Notes: generated by a model not told the origin, from the sequence alone. Counted from the first letter of the stretch, positions 1 through 6,713 are shown. The stretch: DNA of 10,589 bases from Avichristensenella sp031549905 (GCA_031549905.1 JAVBPC010000067.1:1-10589), one strand, 5' to 3'. Made by a program: numbers and translations.

Positions 1-29
1 CAGAAACACCCTCTCTGGGAGGGGGGACG

Positions 30-195
30 CCAGGGGCGCCGCCCCTGGACCCCGCTTAAGGGCCTAAGGCCCTTAAGAATCCCTGCATGGGGATGAAATC
101 ATTAATAAGAAAACCCCTGCCCGCCGTGAGGCGAAATAGCAGGGGTTCCAAGGGGACTTAGTCCCCTTGGTGGGGTCTGGGGGCAAAGCCCCTGG
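30..195. repeat. Structured palindromic intergenic repeat, copy A
   Basis: This is a MITE- or BIME-like element of about 166 bases made of two inverted arms. The left arm has two perfect hairpins: 30-48 (8-bp stem, 3-base loop) and 55-77 (10-bp stem, 3-base loop), joined by a C-rich linker. The right arm mirrors it with hairpins at 148-170 (10-bp stem, 3-base loop) and 177-195 (8-bp stem with two G-T pairs). The reverse complement of the right arm has the same order of hairpin, linker and hairpin as the left arm. The centre holds a further stem, 112-120 with 139-147 (9 bp, perfect), enclosing a 4-bp stem, 122-125 with 130-133, capped by GTGA. The element ends 2 bases before the EF-G-like stop codon. 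A second copy lies at 8243-8443. No transposase is present, so any mobility is inference. Confidence 0.85.
103..147 (-). terminator. Intrinsic terminator of the EF-G-like gene, inside repeat copy A
   Basis: Read on the minus strand, the central stem of repeat copy A (147-139 with 120-112, 9 bp, ending in GCAGGGGTT) is followed at once by a T-rich run, TTCTTATTAAT. This is the layout of a Rho-independent terminator and it lies about 50 bases past the EF-G-like stop. The T run is interrupted, so efficiency is uncertain. Confidence 0.55.
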
Positions 196-197
196 TC

Positions 198-2279
198 TCA
201 CTCTTCCTCTTCCTCATCCTTCTTCGCGCTCTCGACGATCTTCTGCGCGATGTTGGCAGGCATCTCTTCGTAGCGCTCAAAGCGCATGGTGAACGCGCCG
301 CGCGCCTGCGTCATGGAGCGCAGGTCGGTCGCATACTTGAACATTTCGGCCTGGGGCACTTCAGCGACGACGCACTGGCCGCCCTCTACCTGATCCATGC
401 CCATGATGCGGCCGCGGCGGCGGTTCATATCGCCGATGATGTCGCCCATGTACTCGTCCGGCACGGTGATCTCAACGTGGTAGATCGGCTCCAGCAGCAC
501 GGGACCGGCCTCGGCGCAGCCCTTCTTGTACGCAATGCGGGCAGCGGTTTTGAACGCCATTTCGGAGGAGTCAACCGCGTGGTACGAGCCGTCGTACAGC
601 GTGGCGCGCAGGCCGAACATCGGATAGCCCGCCAGAACGCCCTTGCCGATATTCTCGCGCAGGCCCTTTTCAACGGAGGGGATGAAGTTGCGGGGCACCA
701 CGCCGCCGACGACCTTATCCACAAATTCGAAATCGACGCCGGCATCTTCCAGCGGGCTGAACTCGATCCACACATCGCCGAACTGGCCGTGGCCGCCGGA
801 CTGTTTCTTGTGGCGGCCCTGGGTCTTGACGGTCTTGCGGATCGTTTCGCGGTAGGCGACGCGCGGGTCTTGCAGCTGCGCTTCCACGCCGAACTTGCCG
901 GCCAGCTTCTTGCTGACGACCTCGATGTGCATTTCGCCCTGGCCGGACAGCAGCGTCTCGGTGGTATCGGGGTCCTTGCCCACGCGGATGGTCGGGTCTT
1001 CTTCCATCAGGCGCGCAAGGCCGGAGAACACCTTGTCTTCTTCGCCGGTCTTCTTGGCGTACACGGCCATGGAGATGGACGGCGCGGGGAATACGATTTC
1101 ATCAAAGCGGATGGGCTTTGCCTGGTCGCATAAAGTGTGCCCTGTGTTGGTGTACTGCAGCTTGGCCAGCGCACCGATGTCGCCCGCAACCAGCTTGTCG
1201 CAGGAGATCTGATCCTTGCCGCGCAGGATGAACAGGTTGCCCGCCTTCTCGGCGCGGTCAGAGTTCGGGTTGTACAGCGCGGTGGCGTTGGTCAGCGTGC
1301 CGGAAACAACCTTGAAAAGGCTCATCTTGCCGACAAACTTGTCCACGATGGTCTTGAACACCAGCGCGGAGAACGGCTGATCGGCGGCGCAAACGCGCTT
1401 GTCGGCTTCGTTCGTCTTGGTGTTCACGCCCTTAACCTCGCGGCCGGCGGGGGAGGGCATGTACGCAGAGAGGATATCCAGAAGCGGCATCACGCCGATA
1501 CCGCCCAGGCTTGCGCAGCAGCCGACGGGCACGACCATGCCCTCGACCACGCCGACGCGAAGACCCTTCAGCATCTCTTCATCGGAAAGCTCGCCTTCCT
1601 CGAAGAACTTCTCCATCAGGGCTTCGTCGGTGCCGGCAACGGCTTCCATGATCTCTTCGCGCGCGGTGCTGATGGCACCTTCCATGTTCGCGGGCACGGG
1701 CACTTCCTTAATGGTCTTTCCGTTTGATTCATACGCCTTGTTTTCCAGAACGTTCACAACGCCCTTGAAGGACAGGCCCTCGCCCAGCGGCAGCAGGATC
1801 GGCACCACTTCCGGGCCGAACTTATCGCGCAGGGCGTTTAGCGTCTTATTGAAATCGGCGTGCTCGCGGTCCATCTGGTTGATGATGAAGCACTTCGATA
1901 CGCCGAACTTCGTGCTGTTATCCCAGGCCTTTTCGGCGCCGACGGTAAGCCCAGCAACGGAGCCCACGACGATGGCCGCGCCTTCGGCAACGCGCATGGG
2001 GCCCATCATCTCGCCGATGAAATCAAAATAGCCCGGAACATCGACAAAGTTGAGCTTGACGCCCTTCCATTCGACCGGGGCGACGGCTGCGGAGATGGAT
2101 ATGCCGCGCCTGGTCTCTTCGGCGTCAAAATCGGTGACGGTGTTGCCGTCTTCAACGCGGCCCTGCCGGTCGATGGCGCCGGTGGCGTACAGCATGGATT
2201 CCACCAGCGTGGTTTTGCCTTCGCTGCCATGGCCCACGACGGCAATGTTGCGAATGTTCTCGGCCTGGTATTCCTTCAT
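198..2279 (-). CDS. EF-G-like translational GTPase (EF-G2 type paralogue)
   Basis: The protein has 693 residues and the complete EF-G plan: G domain (about 1-280), barrel domain II, domain III, domain IV with a conserved SGGHGQFGDV segment, and domain V, ending in an acidic tail (KKDEEEEE). It fits the EF-G-like/EF-G2 subfamily rather than the main fusA product. Its exact ribosomal role is not established; translocation-like or ribosome-stress functions are inference. The P-loop is GHGSEGKT (16-23). Switch I reads RGISI (58-62). G3 is DVPGYFDF (80-87), with Tyr84 where EF-G has the catalytic His. G4 is NQMD (134-137) instead of NKxD, and G5 reads ASLG (256-259) instead of SAxK. The start at 2279 is chosen because GGAGG lies 8 bases upstream. 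An in-frame ATG at 2285 is only 2 bases from that site, and longer extensions run into the promoter. The gene stands alone and is transcribed from its own promoter. Confidence 0.9.
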   Translation of the reverse strand: MKEYQAENIRNIAVVGHGSEGKTTLVESMLYATGAIDRQGRVEDGNTVTDFDAEETRRGISISAAVAPVEWKGVKLNFVDVPGYFDFIGEMMGPMRVAEGAAIVVGSVAGLTVGAEKAWDNSTKFGVSKCFIINQMDREHADFNKTLNALRDKFGPEVVPILLPLGEGLSFKGVVNVLENKAYESNGKTIKEVPVPANMEGAISTAREEIMEAVAGTDEALMEKFFEEGELSDEEMLKGLRVGVVEGMVVPVGCCASLGGIGVMPLLDILSAYMPSPAGREVKGVNTKTNEADKRVCAADQPFSALVFKTIVDKFVGKMSLFKVVSGTLTNATALYNPNSDRAEKAGNLFILRGKDQISCDKLVAGDIGALAKLQYTNTGHTLCDQAKPIRFDEIVFPAPSISMAVYAKKTGEEDKVFSGLARLMEEDPTIRVGKDPDTTETLLSGQGEMHIEVVSKKLAGKFGVEAQLQDPRVAYRETIRKTVKTQGRHKKQSGGHGQFGDVWIEFSPLEDAGVDFEFVDKVVGGVVPRNFIPSVEKGLRENIGKGVLAGYPMFGLRATLYDGSYHAVDSSEMAFKTAARIAYKKGCAEAGPVLLEPIYHVEITVPDEYMGDIIGDMNRRRGRIMGMDQVEGGQCVVAEVPQAEMFKYATDLRSMTQARGAFTMRFERYEEMPANIAQKIVESAKKDEEEEE

Positions 2280-2308
2280 TACCATGTCCTCCCGTTTTTG
2301 CGCAGCAT
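2279..2308 (-). CDS. Possible leader peptide uORF (9 codons) before the EF-G-like gene
   Basis: An ATG at 2308 opens a nine-codon frame, MLRKNGRTW, in a different frame from the GTPase. Its TAA stop (2281-2279) shares one base with the GTPase ATG, giving the TAATG arrangement used in termination-reinitiation coupling. AAGGG (2318-2314) lies 5 bases upstream as a possible ribosome site, in the loop of the leader hairpin. Ribosomes on this frame would open the hairpin that overlaps the GTPase ribosome site. A frame this short can occur by chance, so the call is tentative. Confidence 0.3.
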   Translation of the reverse strand: MLRKNGRTW

Positions 2309-2329
2309 AGCCACCCTTACAAAAACGGG
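2288..2329 (-). promoter_or_regulatory. Leader hairpin overlapping the ribosome site of the EF-G-like gene
   Basis: In the minus-strand RNA, CCCGTTTTTG (2329-2320) pairs perfectly with CAAAAACGGG (2300-2291) around a 19-base loop. The GGAGG ribosome site (2292-2288) begins inside the 3' strand of this 10-bp stem, so two of its five bases are paired when the stem forms. There is no T run after the stem, so it does not look like a transcription terminator. Control of translation is the more natural reading. Confidence 0.5.
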
Positions 2330-2355
2330 CGGCAGCGCCTAAAAATCTATCATAC

Positions 2356-2384
2356 ATAGTAACATAGCGCGCGGGGGCTGTAAA
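2356..2384 (-). promoter_or_regulatory. Candidate sigma-A promoter of the EF-G-like gene
   Basis: On the minus strand TTTACA (2384-2379, 5/6 to TTGACA) is followed after exactly 17 bases by TACTAT (2361-2356, 4/6), preceded by TGT, which forms an extended -10. Transcription would start near 2349 and give a leader of about 70 bases. No terminator is visible between the upstream propeller gene and this promoter, so some read-through from that gene is possible. Confidence 0.5.
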
Positions 2385-2451
2385 GTTTTTTTTGAATCTT
2401 CAAGATAGATGCTGTAGAATAATGGGCATATGGCGACAATTTCTAAAACAC

Positions 2452-3645
2452 TTATGGGAAAACTACCGGCATCAGAACAATATCACCGTTGTTAACGTTT
2501 GTTTCCTCTTCCACATGCGCCATGGCGACGATCGCGTACCCTTCCGGCGTTTGATAGAGACGGGCGGACTGCATAGGCTCGGCGTGAGGGGTTTGCATAT
2601 TCCATTTTTGAATGATGTGACCCGACGCGTCGATCAGAACCATAGGCAGCTTTTCGATGAACGCGTGATTGCCCATCAGCAGATAGCCGTCGCCTGACGG
2701 CAACATGTCCGAAAAGCCCAGGTGCTGACCGACCAGATAGTTTTGCGTGCGTCCAATGGTTCCATCCGCATCCACCCATGCCACCGTGCCTGCTGTTTCC
2801 GCGCTTTCACTTTCTATATAATAGCCGGCAACCAAAACGTCGCCATCCGCCCTTGGCTGAATGGCGTTAAAGCTTGAAGAATAGCCCGTTTCCAATTCCT
2901 TGTACCAGAGCATGTTGCCGCCGGTATCCAGCTTTGCCGTCCATGCGCGGGATACCATCAAATGCTCTTCAACCATTTCATAACGCCCGCCTGCCAGATA
3001 GTATCCATCTTCCGCCACCAGTATCGCAAGCTGAAGCCCATCCCACGTAATTTCGGGATAGGTATGGCGCCATAGTACTTCGCCTTGCGGGTTCACGCAT
3101 TCCAGAGACGATACCTGCACCGGATACCAATCCCACTCCGGCAGGTAATACATGCCGCCCACCCGCTGGATAAGCAGATTTCCCCCAAGCGGGTAGCAGC
3201 TTGCAAAGTTCTCTTTTGGCACCTCCGTTTCATGCAAAACTTCCCCGCTGTCGCTAACCGTCATCAGGATGATGCCCTGCATGTCGCCTACATAGTAATC
3301 ATAGACCAAAACAAACGTGCCGTCCGCCTGCGGCAGGCTGCACCGGAACTGGTTATCGCCGTACCCCTTGCTGTACACCAGCTGCCAGCGCACATTGCCA
3401 TCGGGACCGAACATCACGGCAAACGCATAGTTATTGTGGTTTATCGCTTCGTTTTGCGCAAATGGCCCGTCCGTGCTTCTGGTGGAGCCGGTGACAAGGA
3501 TGCTGCCATCCTCCAAAACCACGGAATGGGCGGGCGAATCCATTTCGCTGCCGCCATAGTATGTGGCCTGCGGTGCGGGGGTGTGTTCTACGGGAACGGT
3601 CCGAAAGGTCAGGGCAACCAGCAAAATCACGATGGCTCTTAGCAT
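2452..3645 (-). CDS. Exported or membrane-anchored beta-propeller repeat protein, function unknown
   Basis: The protein has 397 residues. The start at 3645 is chosen because GGAGG sits 5 bases upstream and the N-terminus then begins with MLR followed by a short hydrophobic stretch (4-14), a signal peptide or anchor without a lipobox. The rest is a degenerate repeat of about 50 residues. Turns of the form D-x-G-x-V/I, often followed by W, recur at 81-87, 132-137, 185-192, 241-247, 292-297 and 339-345. Each is followed after about 25 residues by a DG turn and a hydrophobic strand; DG-type turns fall near 47, 109, 155, 214, 268, 320 and 369. Seven such turns suggest a seven-bladed propeller resembling PQQ-like or SBBP-type repeats. 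No catalytic residues are recognisable, so a binding or scaffolding role outside the membrane is inference. No intrinsic terminator is visible downstream. Confidence 0.75.
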   Translation of the reverse strand: MLRAIVILLVALTFRTVPVEHTPAPQATYYGGSEMDSPAHSVVLEDGSILVTGSTRSTDGPFAQNEAINHNNYAFAVMFGPDGNVRWQLVYSKGYGDNQFRCSLPQADGTFVLVYDYYVGDMQGIILMTVSDSGEVLHETEVPKENFASCYPLGGNLLIQRVGGMYYLPEWDWYPVQVSSLECVNPQGEVLWRHTYPEITWDGLQLAILVAEDGYYLAGGRYEMVEEHLMVSRAWTAKLDTGGNMLWYKELETGYSSSFNAIQPRADGDVLVAGYYIESESAETAGTVAWVDADGTIGRTQNYLVGQHLGFSDMLPSGDGYLLMGNHAFIEKLPMVLIDASGHIIQKWNMQTPHAEPMQSARLYQTPEGYAIVAMAHVEEETNVNNGDIVLMPVVFP

Positions 3646-3686
3646 GGGCACCTCCAATCCGGCGTCGAAAGCTGTTTCGGCTGTCA

Positions 3687-3715
3687 TATATACGACGCGA
3701 TGTATCCGCGGTGAA
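3687..3715 (-). promoter_or_regulatory. Weak candidate promoter of the propeller gene
   Basis: On the minus strand TTCACC (3715-3710, 4/6) and TATATA (3692-3687, 4/6) are 17 bases apart, about 41 bases before the start codon. The rest of the 196-base divergent gap (3646-3841) is AT-rich and holds an 8-base palindrome at 3722-3729 and an inverted repeat GTACT/AGTAC at 3802-3817. I could not identify a convincing promoter for the plus-strand gene in it. Confidence 0.3.
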
Positions 3716-3841
3716 TTCCCAACATATGTAAACTTGCCGTAAAATCTAAAAATGGGATTTTTTCTCAAAAGCAGAACATTTTGGGCAAAGCATACGTCAT
3801 AGTACTGAACTGAGTACAACAACCGAAAGGAGCGTTATCCC

Positions 3842-4603
3842 ATGAAACGCATTGCAATCCTGATTTCGATCCTGCTGGCGGTATCCCTGGCCCTTTGCGG
3901 CACAGCATTTGCCGAGGAACAGACCGGTCAATCCTTCGGCCAGTGGCTGGACAGCGCCGCGACTTCCGTAACCAACATGGTGAAAGAAAGCGGCGAGGTG
4001 GAGGTTCAGGGCCGGGCCGTGCGCACCGTGGTGCCTGACACTGTGACGATCTCGGTCGGTGCATCCATCGAAAAGAAAGAGGTGCAGGATGCCCAGAGCG
4101 AAGCCACACGCATCATCAACGATGTCATCGCAGCACTGAAGGCGCTTGGCGTGCCGGAAAAGAACATCGCCACCAGCGGGTATTCCATCTACCGCACCTA
4201 TGACTACTCCAAGGATAAGACTACGCCCACCGGCTACAACACCACCATCAGCCTTAAGGTGAAAGTGACCGACTTCGCCCTGATCAACACGATTCTGGAT
4301 ACAGCGGTATCGTGCGGCGCGAACGATGTCGGCAACCTCAGCTTCAGCTATTCCGATGAAGGCACCGTATATAAGGAAGCGCTGAAGGATGCCATCAAGG
4401 CGGCAAGGGGCAAGGTGGAGGCGATGGCTGAGGCCGCCGGCGTGGAGCTGCAGGCGCTCAAGTCGATGCGCGAAACCAGTTATCCGACAGCCGTGTACAA
4501 CAGCTACGCGCCCGGGGCGATGATGGACAGCGGCGGTACCGACGTTATGGCCGGCGAGATGGAGATCAGCGCCAATGTCACGCTGGTGTACCAGGTGAAA
4601 TAG
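3842..4603 (+). CDS. Exported SIMPL domain (DUF541, YggE-like) protein
   Basis: The protein has 253 residues. A classic signal peptide (1-24) has a KR n-region, a long hydrophobic core and a TAFA|EE cleavage site. Cys19 is preceded by Leu, so it does not form a lipobox. From about residue 49 to the end the sequence follows the SIMPL/DUF541 pattern: a GxaxxxVxPDtvtisvG opening, a helix of A/Q/E-rich residues, GVPEKNIATSGYSI, a GYNTTISLKVKV strand, CGANDVGNLSFSYSD, a KAARGKVEAMAEAAGVEL helix, and a GEMEISANVTLVYQV end. The family's biochemical function is poorly defined; E. coli YggE has been linked to oxidative stress, and that link may not carry over. AAAGGAG (3826-3832) lies 9 bases before the ATG. 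The gene is divergent from the propeller gene and ends at a strong terminator. Confidence 0.88.
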   Translation: MKRIAILISILLAVSLALCGTAFAEEQTGQSFGQWLDSAATSVTNMVKESGEVEVQGRAVRTVVPDTVTISVGASIEKKEVQDAQSEATRIINDVIAALKALGVPEKNIATSGYSIYRTYDYSKDKTTPTGYNTTISLKVKVTDFALINTILDTAVSCGANDVGNLSFSYSDEGTVYKEALKDAIKAARGKVEAMAEAAGVELQALKSMRETSYPTAVYNSYAPGAMMDSGGTDVMAGEMEISANVTLVYQVK

Positions 4604-4618
4604 CACATAGGTATGCAA

Positions 4619-4656
4619 AAGAAGGCCGCCCCGCTTGGGACGGCCTTCTTCTTTGT
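4619..4656. terminator. Bidirectional intrinsic terminator between converging genes
   Basis: AAGAAGGCCG (4619-4628) pairs perfectly with CGGCCTTCTT (4641-4650). After one mismatch the stem continues with CCC/GGG and a GCTT tetraloop. On the plus strand CTTTGTTT follows; on the minus strand the stem runs into TTCTTTTGC. It lies 15 bases past the SIMPL stop and 27 bases before the nucleotidase stop, so it can end transcripts from both sides. Confidence 0.85.
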
Positions 4657-4676
4657 TTCGGGCTGTTGTGTAAGGC

Positions 4677-6512
4677 TTACGCCGCGGGCTTTTCAGCCTC
4701 CACCAGCAGGTTGCCTTCTTCATCGATGATGCCGTCTTCCAGCAGCTTGTTGATGTTCAGCGCTTCGCTGTACGGCACTTCGATCTTGCCTTCGTTGACC
4801 AGCGCTATCACCTTGTCGCGCAGCGGATGGCTGAGGTCAACGCCGGTGATCTCCCAGTTGTTGTCCACAACCGGATCAACCGTGCCCTGCTCCAGCACAT
4901 ACTCCACCAGGTAGTCGCGCACGGAGCGCGGAGACTCCCAGTCGCGGGTGCCGGCGGCCAGGTTGTTCGCCTTCAGGCCGCTGGAATAGCGGTAGTTGTT
5001 CACGGCAAGCTTCAGCACTTGGTCATCCTTCAGCGGCTCGCCCTTGAACATCACATCCACGATGCGGCTGCCGGCGGGCTGAGACAGGTCAATTTTGTAA
5101 TCCACGCCCTGGAACATATCGTAGCGGTAGCCCGGAATATCGGCGTTGAAGCTGATGTTCAGGTCGCCCGGCTGCCAGGTGTTGTAGTGCTCGGCGGACC
5201 ATTCCATGAATGCTTTCAGCTCCGCGCCGGTCACATCCACGGTGTAGAGGGTATTGTCATACTTATAGATGCCAAAGATGGTGCTGTACTTGATGTCGCC
5301 CGCCAGGATATCGCTCTTGTCGGAGAACAGCGCCGCGGCGGATACATCCGCGCCGGAAACTGCCAGCTGCACATTGTTGATCAGGTCGATGACCGCGGTG
5401 TCGCGCAGCTTCCCTTCGGGGATGCCAATGATCTCTTCCTTGGGCTGGAAGTCTGCGGACGCCTGTCCGAACACGCCGCCGGTTTCGCCGGCCGCGCTGC
5501 CCTCGCCGCCCTCGATGAAAGCGATGGTCGCGTCATGCGCGTACTGGATCAGCGCGCGGTATTCTTCGTCCGGGGTGGTTTCAGCCATGTCAATGACATC
5601 AACGGCCTTGTCGGTCACGGTGACAGCGCCGTCATCGGCGATCTGCACGGTCAGGTCAAAGCGCACGATGTCGCGGCCCAGGTTGCGTGGCGCGCCGACG
5701 ACGGTCTCGCCCACCTGATCCTTAACGACGATATGGTAGTGGCCTACCAGCATCGCGGCGGCTTCCGGCACCATTTCCAGGATCTTGGCCGCGCCGTCGG
5801 ATTCGTTATCCAGGTCGTATTCCGCCGTCATCCCCGCGTGCGCGGAGATCAGGATCAGATCGACCTTTTCTTCTTCAATCAGGATATCGGCCACCGCGCG
5901 GGCGGTTTCGGCCATGCTTTCGAATTCAAGCGAGTCAACCTTTTCGCCGTCCCAACGGGGAATGTTCGGCGTGGTCAGGCCAATGATGCCGATCTTCAGG
6001 TCGTCGCGCTCAATCACGGTGTACGCGTCAACCAGGTTCTCGCCCGTTTCCTTCACAAAGCTGTTCGCGGAAAGGACGGCCATATCCAGCTCTTCGTACA
6101 TCCGCGCAATCAGCTCGATGCCAAAGTTGAACTCATGGTTGCCCAGCGTGAACGCATCGTAGCCCAGCTCGTTGAGGGTCTGGGAGATGGGGTGGATGCC
6201 TTCCGCGGGGCGCTTGTTGTACACGTCGTCGGAGAGGATCGTGCCCTGGTAGGTGTCACCGTTATCCATCAGGATGACGTTGGGGTTCTCTTCCCGCACC
6301 TGCTTGATGTAGGTGGCCAGGCGGGCCCAACCGTTGTTGGCGGTTTCCTTGCTGTCCTCATACGCGAAGCCGTACAGCTGCGCGTGGATGTCAGACGTGC
6401 CCAGGATCGTCAGCTTGACCTCGCGCGCCTCTGCGGAGGCGGCGGACGTCAGCAGCAGGCAGGTTGTCAGCGCCAGCGCCAATACCAGAAGCCTAGAGAT
6501 GTTCTTTCGCAT
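4677..6512 (-). CDS. Exported 2',3'-cyclic phosphodiesterase/3'-nucleotidase family enzyme (CpdB/UshA-like)
   Basis: The protein has 611 residues. A signal peptide (1-27, cleavage after SAASA) is followed by a calcineurin-like metallophosphatase domain. The metal-binding motifs are all visible: SDIH (Asp41, His43), NGDTYQG (Asp86), GNHEFNFG (Asn125, His126), SAHAGM (His225) and GHYH (257-260). GNHEFN, TPNIPRW, the later YDNTLYTVDVTGAELKAF, QGVDYKIDLSQPAGSRI and NNYRYSSG segments resemble the CpdB branch of the 5'-nucleotidase family. A cyclic-nucleotide/3'-nucleotide substrate is therefore likelier than plain 5'-AMP, although substrate cannot be fixed from sequence. No LPxTG motif, SLH domain or C-terminal membrane helix is present, so the enzyme is probably released or loosely held outside the cell, salvaging phosphate and nucleosides. 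GGAG lies 9 bases before the ATG. Its promoter is at 6564-6592. Confidence 0.9.
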   Translation of the reverse strand: MRKNISRLLVLALALTTCLLLTSAASAEAREVKLTILGTSDIHAQLYGFAYEDSKETANNGWARLATYIKQVREENPNVILMDNGDTYQGTILSDDVYNKRPAEGIHPISQTLNELGYDAFTLGNHEFNFGIELIARMYEELDMAVLSANSFVKETGENLVDAYTVIERDDLKIGIIGLTTPNIPRWDGEKVDSLEFESMAETARAVADILIEEEKVDLILISAHAGMTAEYDLDNESDGAAKILEMVPEAAAMLVGHYHIVVKDQVGETVVGAPRNLGRDIVRFDLTVQIADDGAVTVTDKAVDVIDMAETTPDEEYRALIQYAHDATIAFIEGGEGSAAGETGGVFGQASADFQPKEEIIGIPEGKLRDTAVIDLINNVQLAVSGADVSAAALFSDKSDILAGDIKYSTIFGIYKYDNTLYTVDVTGAELKAFMEWSAEHYNTWQPGDLNISFNADIPGYRYDMFQGVDYKIDLSQPAGSRIVDVMFKGEPLKDDQVLKLAVNNYRYSSGLKANNLAAGTRDWESPRSVRDYLVEYVLEQGTVDPVVDNNWEITGVDLSHPLRDKVIALVNEGKIEVPYSEALNINKLLEDGIIDEEGNLLVEAEKPAA

Positions 6513-6563
6513 GGTGATTCACTCCTTGTCCTTTTCGGTTGAGAGGGAATTGGGAACAGGTAC

Positions 6564-6596
6564 AGTATACACGATTGCGGGGCGGGGCTCAATCGT
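6564..6596 (-). promoter_or_regulatory. Candidate promoter of the nucleotidase gene with an inverted repeat
   Basis: On the minus strand TTGAGC (6592-6587, 4/6) and TATACT (6569-6564, 5/6) are 17 bases apart, leaving a 5' leader of about 45 bases. A 7-bp inverted repeat, ACGATTG (6571-6577) and CAATCGT (6590-6596), brackets the GC-rich spacer and overlaps the -35 box, as an operator would. The repeat could be coincidental. Confidence 0.5.
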
Positions 6597-6646
6597 TATT
6601 GGGTAAATTTTGATTGGGCGGGATAGGGCCGTGTTCTGATTCAAGG

Positions 6647-6675
6647 TTGCTCCCTCCGCCAAAATTGGTTACAAT
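6647..6675 (+). promoter_or_regulatory. Candidate promoter of the GNAT gene
   Basis: TTGCTC (6647-6652, 3/6) and TACAAT (6670-6675, 5/6) are 17 bases apart, 38 bases before the start codon. It lies back to back with the nucleotidase promoter; nothing else stands out in the 201-base divergent gap 6513-6713. Confidence 0.45.
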
Positions 6676-6680
6676 AATAG

Positions 6681-6706
6681 GGAGGTCATATCCTCAGGCG
6701 AGGAGG
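6681..6706 (+). promoter_or_regulatory. Short GNAT leader with mutually exclusive hairpins at the ribosome site
   Basis: TCCTC (6691-6695) can pair with GAGGA (6700-6704), which is part of the AGGAGG ribosome site (6701-6706). The same CCTC can instead pair with GAGG at 6682-6685 and leave the site free. Stems are only 4-5 bp, so this may be no more than the consequence of two purine-rich ribosome-site-like runs. Confidence 0.2.
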
Positions 6707-6713
6707 AATCCCT

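Noticed and set aside
2280..2357. N-terminal extension of the EF-G-like protein to 2357
   Set aside because: It would place the start inside the -10 box and give 26 residues not found in the family; the ribosome site fits 2279.
2386..2393. Run of eight T on the plus strand as a terminator
   Set aside because: No stem precedes it on the plus strand and no plus-strand gene reads into it; on the minus strand it is a run of A.
3781..3808. TTGGGC-16-TACTGA as promoter of the SIMPL gene
   Set aside because: The -10 match is only 2 of 6 and the -35 match 3 of 6, so it is not better than chance.
3802..3817. GTACT/AGTAC inverted repeat before the SIMPL gene as an operator
   Set aside because: It is only 5 bp long with no promoter boxes nearby to regulate; noted but not claimed.
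3842..3916. Lipoprotein signal in the SIMPL protein (Cys19)
   Set aside because: The residue before Cys is Leu, which does not fit a lipobox; AFA|EE is a good signal peptidase I site.
3797..4723. A 308-codon minus-strand open frame opposite the SIMPL gene
   Set aside because: It reads through the strong bidirectional terminator and lies antisense to a family-typical SIMPL coding region.
4827..6542. A long plus-strand open frame (571 codons) opposite the nucleotidase gene
   Set aside because: It is the complement of a clearly conserved enzyme gene in GC-rich DNA. Its translation has a random-looking composition, no motif and no ribosome site.
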